A stretch of DNA of 10,934 nt from Candidatus Staskawiczbacteria bacterium RIFOXYD1_FULL_32_13. Its GTDB lineage: Bacteria; Patescibacteriota; Minisyncoccia; Minisyncoccales; Staskawiczbacteraceae. Positions 5,717 to 10,934 of this stretch are shown in pieces. The notes beneath the pieces are model-generated. The model did not search any database, was not told the origin of the DNA, and saw only the letters and a list, made by a program, of their open reading frames with translations. Each line of letters begins with the position of its first letter. Position 1 is the first letter of the stretch. Both the position numbers and the translations under genes were made by a program. The DNA lies in contig MHPU01000015.1 of assembly GCA_001820485.1 (NCBI GenBank), forward strand, positions 1 to 10,934. Direction: 5' to 3'.

Positions 5717-7099
5717 ATGAATGGAAAAATTTTACAAATTATAGGTCCAGTTGTTGATGTGGAGTTTGAAGAGGGGATTAAGCTTCCACAGCTTTTTAAT
5801 GCATTGAAAGTAAAAAATGGTGATAAAGAAATTGTGCTTGAGGTTGTTAAGCATTTAGACTTAACAAAAGTTAGGGCAATTTCCTTGGCTTCTACAGATG
5901 GTTTGCAAAGAGGGCAAGATGTAGTGGATACAGAAGCTCAAATTTCTGTTCCAGTAGGGCCAGAAGTTTTGGGAAATCTTTTTGATGTTATTGGAAATCC
6001 TTTGAATCCTTCGACAGGCTCAGGACAGACTAAAAAATTTACAAAAAGATGGCCAATTCATAGAAATTCTCCACCACTTACAGAACAAACCACTAAAACA
6101 GAAATTTTTGAAACTGGAATTAAAGTTGTAGATTTAATTGCTCCATTTATCAAAGGTGGAAAAATTGGTTTGTTTGGAGGAGCTGGAGTAGGTAAAACAG
6201 TTTTTTTGCAAGAATTAATTAGAAATGTGGCTGAAGAATCTGGTGGAGTTTCAGTATTTGCCGGAGTTGGCGAGCGAACTAGAGAAGGTAATGACTTGTA
6301 TAAGGAGATGACAGATTCAGGAGTTATTAATAAAACTGCTTTAGTGTTTGGACAAATGAATGAAGTGCCTGGAGCAAGAGCCAGAGTAGCTTTAAGTGCT
6401 CTTACAATGGCTGAATATTTTAGAGATGAAGAAAAGAAAAATGTGCTTTTGTTTATTGATAATATTTTTAGATTTTCGCAAGCTGGTTCTGAAGTTTCCA
6501 CATTACTTGGACGTATGCCAAGCGCCGTAGGATATCAACCAACACTTGCTCAAGAAATGGCTGAACTTCAGGAAAGAATTACTTCAACTAAAAATGGATC
6601 AATTACTTCTGTTCAAGCTATTTATGTGCCGGCGGACGATATTACAGATCCAGCTCCAGCTACAACATTTGCGCATTTAGATTCTACAATTGTATTATCC
6701 CGCGCATTAACAGAAATTGGTATTTATCCTGCAGTAGATCCTTTGGCTTCAACTTCTTCAGCTTTGGATCCTAAAATTGTAGGAGAAAAACATTACAATA
6801 CCGCCCGTCTTATTCAAAAAACTTTGCAAAAATATAAAGACTTGCAAGATATTATTGCTATTTTGGGTATTGAAGAATTGTCTGATGAAGATAAAAAAAC
6901 AGTAGATAGAGCAAGAAAAATTCAAAGATTTTTATCTCAGCCATTTTTCGTGGCAGAAAACTTTACAGGAACTAAAGGTAAATTTGTAAAATTGGAAGAC
7001 ACAATCCGTGGTTTTGCAGAAATATTAGAAGGTAAATATGATGATATCCCAGAAGAAAAATTTTATATGAAAGGCGGAATTGAAGAAGTAACTGCTTAG
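5717..7099 (+). CDS. atpD: ATP synthase F1 subunit beta (catalytic)
   Basis: Catalytic subunit that makes or hydrolyses ATP; 460 residues, near normal length. The P-loop is GGAGVGKT (154-161), followed by GVGERTREGNDLY with the catalytic glutamate (186). LLFIDNIFRFSQAGSEVSTLLGRMPSAVGYQPTL (244-277) carries Walker B, and ALTEIGIYPAVDPLASTSS (330-348) is invariant family sequence. The DELSEED-type lever reads EELSDED (386-392). At 97-104 the loop reads NPSTGSGQ, encoded by the same dispersed repeat found in atpA, before the conserved RWPIHR (111-116). The ATG at 5717 opens MNGKILQIIGPVVDVEF, a standard start; no Shine-Dalgarno. The gene is flanked by two almost identical 83-bp hairpin elements. 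Confidence 0.98.
   Translation: MNGKILQIIGPVVDVEFEEGIKLPQLFNALKVKNGDKEIVLEVVKHLDLTKVRAISLASTDGLQRGQDVVDTEAQISVPVGPEVLGNLFDVIGNPLNPSTGSGQTKKFTKRWPIHRNSPPLTEQTTKTEIFETGIKVVDLIAPFIKGGKIGLFGGAGVGKTVFLQELIRNVAEESGGVSVFAGVGERTREGNDLYKEMTDSGVINKTALVFGQMNEVPGARARVALSALTMAEYFRDEEKKNVLLFIDNIFRFSQAGSEVSTLLGRMPSAVGYQPTLAQEMAELQERITSTKNGSITSVQAIYVPADDITDPAPATTFAHLDSTIVLSRALTEIGIYPAVDPLASTSSALDPKIVGEKHYNTARLIQKTLQKYKDLQDIIAILGIEELSDEDKKTVDRARKIQRFLSQPFFVAENFTGTKGKFVKLEDTIRGFAEILEGKYDDIPEEKFYMKGGIEEVTA
6004..6028 (+). repeat. In-frame repeat inside atpD
   Basis: The core TCCTTCGACAGGCTCAGGA (6007-6025) is read N-P-S-T-G-S-G-Q, the same frame and nearly the same peptide as in atpA. It sits in the loop between VIGNPL and RWPIHR, where related beta subunits carry a short acidic or glycine loop, so it is probably tolerated. 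Confidence 0.8.
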
Positions 7100-7105
7100 T
7101 TCTTT

Positions 7106-7188
7106 GCTCGCCAAATCAAATTTTTTCTCGTCTCGACCTGTCCTATAGGCGGTTTCCCTCGCCTCAAAAAAATTTATTTGGCTCGCTT
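7106..7188 (+). repeat. Inverted-repeat element between atpD and atpC
   Basis: An 83-bp element, 82 of 83 positions identical to 5591-5673, in the same orientation and likewise just upstream of a start codon (18 nt before the atpC ATG). Long imperfect AT-rich arms carry GCTCG ends and a GC-richer centre. Near-identity of two copies suggests recent duplication or gene conversion, while the copy before atpF keeps only the arms. Confidence 0.85.
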
Positions 7189-7205
7189 ATAATTTTTATT
7201 TTTAT

Positions 7206-7466
7206 ATGAAATTATCAATATACAGTTTAAAAAAAGTTCTATTTCAGGGTTCGGCCCAGCTTTTGAATTGCAAAACGCAGTTGGGGGAAATTACAGTATT
7301 GGATAACCATGAACCATTAATTACAGTGTTGACCAAGGGGACAATGAAAGTTGTGCGACTTCCGATGTCGAACGAAACTGCTGGTAAAGAAGAATATTTT
7401 GAGATCAAATCAGGATTTTTGGAAGTAAGACAAGATAATGAAGTAAGATGTATTGTAGAGCAATAA
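7206..7466 (+). CDS. atpC: ATP synthase F1 subunit epsilon, short form
   Basis: Rotor subunit joining gamma to the c-ring. The protein has 86 residues and corresponds only to the N-terminal beta-sandwich: it starts MKLSIYSLKKVLFQGSAQ, has GEITVLDNHEPLITVLTKG (27-45), which matches the conserved GxxGILPxHxPLxTxLxxG block, and ends in a strand at VRCIVEQ. E. coli epsilon has 138 residues, the rest forming two C-terminal helices that can insert into F1 and inhibit ATP hydrolysis; these are absent. The TAA stop is followed directly by a terminator, and no second ORF continues the domain, so the gene is naturally short rather than visibly frameshifted. No Shine-Dalgarno. Confidence 0.92.
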   Translation: MKLSIYSLKKVLFQGSAQLLNCKTQLGEITVLDNHEPLITVLTKGTMKVVRLPMSNETAGKEEYFEIKSGFLEVRQDNEVRCIVEQ

Positions 7467-7469
7467 TTT

Positions 7470-7496
7470 AAAAGCCGACTAATTTTGTCGGTTTTT
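7470..7496 (+). terminator. Intrinsic terminator of the atp operon
   Basis: A-rich start, CCGAC (7475-7479), 7-nt loop, GTCGG (7487-7491), then five U. AAAAG before the stem can extend the pairing with the U-run. It begins four nt after the atpC stop. Confidence 0.8.
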
Positions 7497-7498
7497 AG

Positions 7499-7527
7499 TT
7501 GCATTATTTTTAATTTTAGGATATTAT
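7499..7527 (+). promoter_or_regulatory. Promoter of the sigma factor gene
   Basis: TTGCAT (7499-7504), a 17-nt spacer, TATTAT (7522-7527). The start expected about 7 nt downstream coincides with the ATG at 7534, so the transcript may be leaderless. It directly follows the atp terminator, separating the two transcription units. Confidence 0.6.
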
Positions 7528-7533
7528 AAAAAT

Positions 7534-8112
7534 ATGGAAAACATTTTAGAAAAATCTGATCCGGAATTAGTAGAGCTTTCTTTAAAAAATAAGGAGTTTT
7601 ATGGTTTTTTAATACAAAAATATCAAGACAAATTAAAAAGATATATTTTACGTATATCTGGGGGTGTATATAATGATGCAGATGATATTTTACAAGATGT
7701 TTTTATCAAAGTATATAAAAATTTAAATGATTATGATCCAGAATTGAAATTTTCATCTTGGATATATCGTATTACGCATAATGAGACCATATCTTTTTTG
7801 CGTAAAGTTAATAGAAAACCAACTACTTATAATTTTGAGATAGATGCAGTTAAAGTAAAGACAATAGAAGAAGATTTGACACTGGATCAAAAACTTGATA
7901 ATTTAAAAGTAAAAGAAAATCTTTTAAGGATTATAAGTAATTTAGATAAAAAATATCAAGATGTAGTTTTATTAAGATATACTGAAGATAAAGATTATCA
8001 GGAAATTTCTGATATTTTAAAAAAGCCACAAGGAACAGTGGCAACTTTATTAAGACAAGCAAAAGGTCAATTAAAAGAAGAAATTACAAAAAATAGACAT
8101 TTATTTCCATAA
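7534..8112 (+). CDS. ECF-type RNA polymerase sigma factor
   Basis: Alternative sigma factor of 192 residues with region 2 and region 4 only. Region 2 spans about 22-92: YQDKLKRYILRI, then DADDILQDVFIKVYKNLNDYD (core-binding and -10 recognition helices) and FSSWIYRITHNETISFLRK. Region 4 spans about 133-185: LDKKYQDVVLLRYTEDKDYQEISDIL, followed by the helix-turn-helix KPQGTVATLLRQAKGQLKEEI. A charged linker (about 95-130) replaces regions 3.0-3.2. The next gene starts 3 nt after the stop, so the two are co-transcribed and probably translationally coupled, as is usual for ECF sigma and anti-sigma pairs. Target promoters cannot be read from this window. Which ECF subgroup it belongs to is unknown. 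Confidence 0.92.
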   Translation: MENILEKSDPELVELSLKNKEFYGFLIQKYQDKLKRYILRISGGVYNDADDILQDVFIKVYKNLNDYDPELKFSSWIYRITHNETISFLRKVNRKPTTYNFEIDAVKVKTIEEDLTLDQKLDNLKVKENLLRIISNLDKKYQDVVLLRYTEDKDYQEISDILKKPQGTVATLLRQAKGQLKEEITKNRHLFP

Positions 8113-8115
8113 TAT

Positions 8116-8826
8116 ATGCCAGAAGAAAAAGACAAAATTAAAGATAAAATTTTAAATAAAATTGAAAATGACAAAATTTCTCCTACGCCGAGGTGGTGTT
8201 TTGTTTGCAAAAATTATGCATCTTGGTTTGTTGTGATTTTGTCTGGATTAATTATCTCTTTATCTTTGAGTTTAATGATTTTTCTTTTTATTAGTCATGA
8301 TTGGGATGTTTACCAGTTAGAAAGTGGATATTTGGCTCGTCATATTTTAGTTTACACTCCTTTTATTTGGATATTAATATTTTTGTTATTTATTTTACTA
8401 GCAAGTTTTTGGTTTAATAAGACAAAAGAAGGTTATAAGTTTGTATCTTTTAAGACTTTAATAGTAAGTGTTTTACTAGTTATTATTTTGTCTTCTGCTA
8501 TAATTATTACTGGCGTGAGTTCACAGTTAAATGATAAATTTCGCAGTGATGTGTTGGGTTACAAAACTTTTGTTCGTGATAAATGCGATATTTGGGATGA
8601 ACCAGAAAAAGGACTTTTAAGTGGAAAAGTTTTAGAAATTGTGAGTGATGAAGAATTTATATTAAATGATTTCAATAATAATTCTTGGCAGGTAAGAGAA
8701 GAAAATATCAAAATTATACCGCCAGAATTTATTGTTGAAAAGGGTGGGAATATAAAAATGATTGGTAGGTTATGTTCATCTTGTGGAAATAATATTTTTA
8801 TTGTAAACACTATAAAGCCTTGGTAA
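8116..8826 (+). CDS. Three-TM membrane protein coupled to the sigma factor, putative anti-sigma factor
   Basis: 236 residues. A charged cytoplasmic N-terminus (1-25) is followed by ISPTPRWCFVCKNY, three hydrophobic helices (about 36-58, 78-99, 112-133) and an extracytoplasmic C-terminal domain (about 135-236). The latter looks like a small beta-rich fold: SGKVLEIVSDEEFILNDFNNNSW, then IKMIGRLC. Two CxxC pairs stand out, C28-x-x-C31 just before helix 1 and C220-x-x-C223 in the outer domain, plus a lone C157. Its position 3 nt after an ECF sigma gene suggests control of that factor from the membrane. It lacks the HxxxCxxC zinc motif of ZAS anti-sigmas, so the role is inferred from context and topology only. 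Confidence 0.75.
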   Translation: MPEEKDKIKDKILNKIENDKISPTPRWCFVCKNYASWFVVILSGLIISLSLSLMIFLFISHDWDVYQLESGYLARHILVYTPFIWILIFLLFILLASFWFNKTKEGYKFVSFKTLIVSVLLVIILSSAIIITGVSSQLNDKFRSDVLGYKTFVRDKCDIWDEPEKGLLSGKVLEIVSDEEFILNDFNNNSWQVREENIKIIPPEFIVEKGGNIKMIGRLCSSCGNNIFIVNTIKPW

Positions 8827-8828
8827 GT

Positions 8829-8860
8829 AAAAAAAAATAGCTTTAAAAGCTATTTTTTTT
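8829..8860. terminator. Bidirectional intrinsic terminator between convergent genes
   Basis: A nine-A run, TAGCTT (8838-8843), loop TAA, AAGCTA (8847-8852), eight T. It works on both strands and separates the sigma/membrane pair from the convergent GH18-like gene. Confidence 0.85.
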
Positions 8861-8862
8861 GC

Positions 8863-9888
8863 TTAAATAGCTTGCCAGATTGCTGGGTCTTCTACTCCTA
8901 AAACCCAGGCTGAAAATCCTCGAAGATTATTTTGTTTTATAATTTCCATTCTTAGTTGAATGGTTTTTTTATCAGTGTACCAAAATGCATATTGTTTGTT
9001 CTTATAATAATATGTCATCCAAGCACTTCCGAGCGTCGCATCAAAACCAGTAATATGTTTATTGCTTGCCATAATATCTAAAAGACGATTATAATTTCCC
9101 CCATAGTTTATTTTTTTAGCAGGATTTAATTGCCATGACCAATAATAAAGTGGAACACCTAAAGACAATTTTTCTGCAGGGATTTTATTTTTTAAATATT
9201 TTAAACAACTATTAACAAACGGTAGGGAAGCCACTGGCCCCTGTGAACTGGGATCGTCATAGGTCATAACTGATATAAAGTCAGCAGAGTCAGATAATCT
9301 TTTATAATCAAATACTCCAGACCAATTTTTAAATGCATCTGTATCTTCAAAGTCTGTAAGCCTAGTAACTACAGCTATAGATAAAATTAAATTATTGTTT
9401 TTAAATTCCTGAAAGGTTTTTTCAACAAATAATGAATATAAATCTCTATCTAAATAACTTATATTTTCAAAATCATATTGCCAGCCAATGTATTTTTCTT
9501 TTTTTGCTATTTTAATTAAGTCAGAGATAAAATTATCTTGAGCTTTATTATTTATTAATAAATTATGAATTATTTCTTGCTCAAAAACACCGTTTGTTAC
9601 TAAAGGCATTGTTTTAAAATTATAATCTTTGATAACTTTTTTGAGTTCTTTTGACGGCCCACCAACTAATTTTAAATTAGCATTTAAAACATAAGATTGA
9701 GGAGCTAAAACATCAATTTTTTTATAATTTTTCTTGATACTTAAAATTGCTTCCTTTTCTTTTGCGCTGTTTGTATAAAAAATTCTCTCTGGTGCTTTAG
9801 CAAAAACAGAGCAAGGGATTGCACTTAAAACCAAGAGGCAAATTATTGCTAAAATGGTTATTGTGATGTTCTTGTTGACTAATGTCAT
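8863..9888 (-). CDS. Secreted or anchored GH18-like glycoside hydrolase
   Basis: 341 residues from the ATG at 9888. A basic N-terminus, a hydrophobic stretch (about 8-27) and VFAKA suggest a signal peptide or anchor, so it acts outside the membrane. The TIM-barrel body has the GH18 strand-4 motif in degenerate form: YIGWQYDFEN keeps the last aspartate (D139) and the catalytic glutamate (E141) but has I and Q at the first two aspartates of DxxDxDxE. FISVMTYDD (about 204-212), LSLGVPLYYWSW (241-252) and the final GFSAWVLGVEDPAIWQAI are typical of YaaH/SleL-like members. The likely substrate is peptidoglycan or another N-acetylglucosamine polymer, inferred from family. An ATG at 9942 would add 18 residues but lies upstream of the predicted transcript start. 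Confidence 0.85.
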   Translation of the reverse strand: MTLVNKNITITILAIICLLVLSAIPCSVFAKAPERIFYTNSAKEKEAILSIKKNYKKIDVLAPQSYVLNANLKLVGGPSKELKKVIKDYNFKTMPLVTNGVFEQEIIHNLLINNKAQDNFISDLIKIAKKEKYIGWQYDFENISYLDRDLYSLFVEKTFQEFKNNNLILSIAVVTRLTDFEDTDAFKNWSGVFDYKRLSDSADFISVMTYDDPSSQGPVASLPFVNSCLKYLKNKIPAEKLSLGVPLYYWSWQLNPAKKINYGGNYNRLLDIMASNKHITGFDATLGSAWMTYYYKNKQYAFWYTDKKTIQLRMEIIKQNNLRGFSAWVLGVEDPAIWQAI

Positions 9889-9919
9889 AAAGTTTGCTAA
9901 TATATTATATATATTGTTA

Positions 9920-9925
9920 ATTATA
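9920..9925 (-). promoter_or_regulatory. Extended -10 promoter of the GH18-like gene
   Basis: On the - strand TG-T-TATAAT, a consensus -10 with the TG extension; no good -35 box is seen at 17 nt. The expected start near 9913 leaves a 25-nt leader to the ATG at 9888, supporting that start. Confidence 0.5.
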
Positions 9926-9959
9926 ACATAAAAAATAAACAAAAATATGAAATCAGAAA

Positions 9960-10033
9960 TTCACCCAGTCAAATAGCTTTGTTTTTGAACAAAGCTAAAA
10001 TTTTCAACAGAAAATTTTATTTGACCGGGTAAA
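9960..10033 (+). ncRNA. Predicted three-way-junction RNA leader upstream of rpmE
   Basis: The outer stem 9960-9974 with 10019-10033 (15 positions, 13 paired; core AGTCAAAT with ATTTGACC) encloses two perfect 9-bp hairpins: 9975-9996 (AGCTTTGTT, TTTG, AACAAAGCT) and 9997-10018 (AAAATTTTC, AACA, GAAAATTTT). The three helices meet with no unpaired base. The structure ends 18 nt before the rpmE ATG, with no U-run after it. L31 leaders that autoregulate rpmE are known in several phyla, so an autoregulatory leader is a fair inference. A cruciform-prone DNA repeat is the alternative. Confidence 0.6.
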
Positions 10034-10051
10034 TCCAAAATATCTAAATTT

Positions 10052-10300
10052 ATGAAAAACGATATCCATCCTAAGTATTACGATAAAGCAGGTGTTAAAT
10101 GTGCCTGTGGAAATCATTTTACAGTAGGTTCTACAAAAGAATTTATAGAAACTGAAGTTTGCAACTTGTGTCATCCTTTTTATACAAAAAAAGAAAAAGT
10201 TATGGATACATTGGGTAGAGTCCAAAAGTTTAAAGATAGGTTAGCAAAGAAAACAGAGCCAAAAAAGAAGAAAGAGCCAAAAGTTAAGAAAGCTAAATAA
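10052..10300 (+). CDS. rpmE: 50S ribosomal protein L31, zinc-binding form
   Basis: Large-subunit protein at the central protuberance, bridging the subunits. 82 residues, starting MKNDIHPKYYD. The four zinc ligands of the C+ form are present: C17 and C19 (KCACGNHF) and C37 and C40 (VCNLCHPFYT). The VMDTLGRVQKFKDRL block completes the core at about residue 65. A Lys/Pro/Glu tail (66-82, KKTEPKKKKEPKVKK) extends beyond the usual length of about 70 and probably contacts rRNA. The ATG at 10052 has no Shine-Dalgarno and follows a structured leader. rpsB follows 97 nt downstream. Confidence 0.96.
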   Translation: MKNDIHPKYYDKAGVKCACGNHFTVGSTKEFIETEVCNLCHPFYTKKEKVMDTLGRVQKFKDRLAKKTEPKKKKEPKVKKAK

Positions 10301-10308
10301 AAACTTAA

Positions 10309-10390
10309 AAGAAGTAAAGTTTTGCTAAGCAAAATTTGTACAATGTGAGTGTTCGCATAGCGCCCGCTTAAAATTGTATTGATGCTTCTT
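10309..10390 (+). ncRNA. Predicted three-way-junction RNA leader upstream of rpsB
   Basis: The outer stem AAGAAGTA (10309-10316) pairs with TGCTTCTT (10383-10390). Inside are a 9-bp hairpin (10317-10337, loop TAA) and a long imperfect hairpin (10338-10379) made of GTACAAT/ATTGTAT, TGAGTG/CGCTTA and CGC ATA GCG. Only three bases (10380-10382) are unpaired at the junction. It ends 7 nt before the rpsB ATG and has no U-run. Ribosomal protein S2 leaders are known elsewhere; whether this one regulates is inference. Confidence 0.5.
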
Positions 10391-10397
10391 ATAAAAA

Positions 10398-10934
10398 ATG
10401 GTAGAAGAAAATAAAAAGATTATAGAAGAAACAAAAATTAGTATTGATGAAATGACAGCTTCTGGCATGCATTTTGGACACAGAGTTTCAAGACTTCATC
10501 CAAGAATGAAACCTTATATCTCTGGAATTAAAAATAACGTTAATATTTTTGATTTAGAAAAAACCGCAAAAGATTTGCAAAAGGCATTAAATTTTATTTC
10601 AAGATCAACAGTTGATGGTAAAGTTATTTTATTTGTTGGTACAAAAATTCAAATTAAAAATTTGGTAAAACAAGTTGCACAAGATTGCGCATTGCCTTTT
10701 GTTGTAGAAAGATGGCTTGGTGGAACATTTACAAATTTTGAAACAATTAATAAAAGAGTTGAATATTTTAAAGATTTGGAAAAAAAGAAAGCCTTTGGTG
10801 AATTTGAAAAATATACAAAAAAAGAAAGAATGGGTAAAGATAAAGAAATAGAATCTTTGAAGGTTAAATTTGATGGAATTAGAAATATGTCAAAATTGCC
10901 AGATGTAGTTGTTATTTTTGATATTTATAAAGAT
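10398..10934 (+). CDS. rpsB: 30S ribosomal protein S2, 5' part (runs off the window)
   Basis: Small-subunit protein S2. 179 codons are present and the frame is open at the window end; E. coli S2 has 241 residues, so roughly a quarter or more is missing. The start is ATG 10398 (MVEENKKIIEETK). Diagnostic blocks are MTASGMHFGHRVSRLHPRMKPYI (about 17-39), NVNIFDLEKTAKDL (46-59), VILFVGTKIQIKNLV (76-90), CALPFVVERWLGGTFTNF (97-114) and LPDVVVIFD at the end. The usual neighbour tsf would lie beyond the window. No Shine-Dalgarno; an AAAAAA tract precedes the ATG. It is probably co-transcribed with rpmE, since no terminator separates them. Confidence 0.95.
   Translation, partial: MVEENKKIIEETKISIDEMTASGMHFGHRVSRLHPRMKPYISGIKNNVNIFDLEKTAKDLQKALNFISRSTVDGKVILFVGTKIQIKNLVKQVAQDCALPFVVERWLGGTFTNFETINKRVEYFKDLEKKKAFGEFEKYTKKERMGKDKEIESLKVKFDGIRNMSKLPDVVVIFDIYKD

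Noticed and set aside
1147..7188. Intergenic hairpin elements as rho-independent terminators
   Set aside because: No U-tract follows the right arm, and a terminator at each atp junction would abolish downstream expression.
5681..7193. TATAAT boxes after the hairpin elements (5681-5686, 7188-7193) as internal atp promoters
   Set aside because: No usable -35 at about 17 nt; TATAAT is expected by chance in DNA this AT-rich.
9960..10033. tRNA gene, because of the 74-nt length and branched fold
   Set aside because: Only two inner arms, no acceptor or T-loop consensus (GTTCRA) and no anticodon arm geometry.
11..10934. Alternative genetic code (TGA as Gly or Trp)
   Set aside because: No in-frame TGA occurs in the conserved genes, and Trp and Gly use ordinary codons.

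Overview
The window is an AT-rich stretch of bacterial chromosome that looks like Candidate Phyla Radiation (Patescibacteria), probably Parcubacteria-like. This rests on the short ATP synthase delta and epsilon subunits, mostly SD-less AT-rich gene starts, a sigma factor paired with a small membrane protein, and the general protein style. It is inferred from sequence character, not from a database match. The code is standard; TAA and TAG are the stops, apart from one small antisense ORF that ends in TGA.

Layout: (1) 11-7466, a complete F1Fo ATP synthase operon in the order atpB-atpE-atpF-atpH-atpA-atpG-atpD-atpC (a, c, b, delta, alpha, gamma, beta, epsilon), all on the + strand, closed by a terminator at 7470-7496. 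(2) 7499-8860, an ECF-type sigma factor with its own promoter and a coupled three-TM protein that may be its anti-sigma factor, ending in a bidirectional terminator. (3) 8863-9888, a secreted or anchored GH18-like protein on the - strand. (4) 9960-10934, rpmE (L31) and the 5' part of rpsB (S2), each preceded by a predicted three-way-junction structure.

The striking part is the DNA between the ATP synthase genes. Operons of this kind are normally tight, yet all seven junctions are filled. Four hold inverted-repeat elements of one architecture (776-869, 1147-1227, 5591-5673, 7106-7188). Two hold direct copies of an 85-bp palindromic repeat (1816-1900, 2605-2689). Two contain compact antisense units of about 285 nt with a consensus sigma-70 promoter, a small GC-rich ORF and an intrinsic terminator (about 1921-2241 and 4287-4606). 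A further short repeat lies in frame inside both atpA and atpD and gives both proteins the same peptide.

The genes encode a proton-type rotary ATP synthase with an alkaliphile-like AxAxAxA motif in the c subunit and an epsilon subunit lacking its C-terminal inhibitory domain. The antisense mini-genes have no recognised function. They and the structured elements are the best candidates for undescribed biology here.
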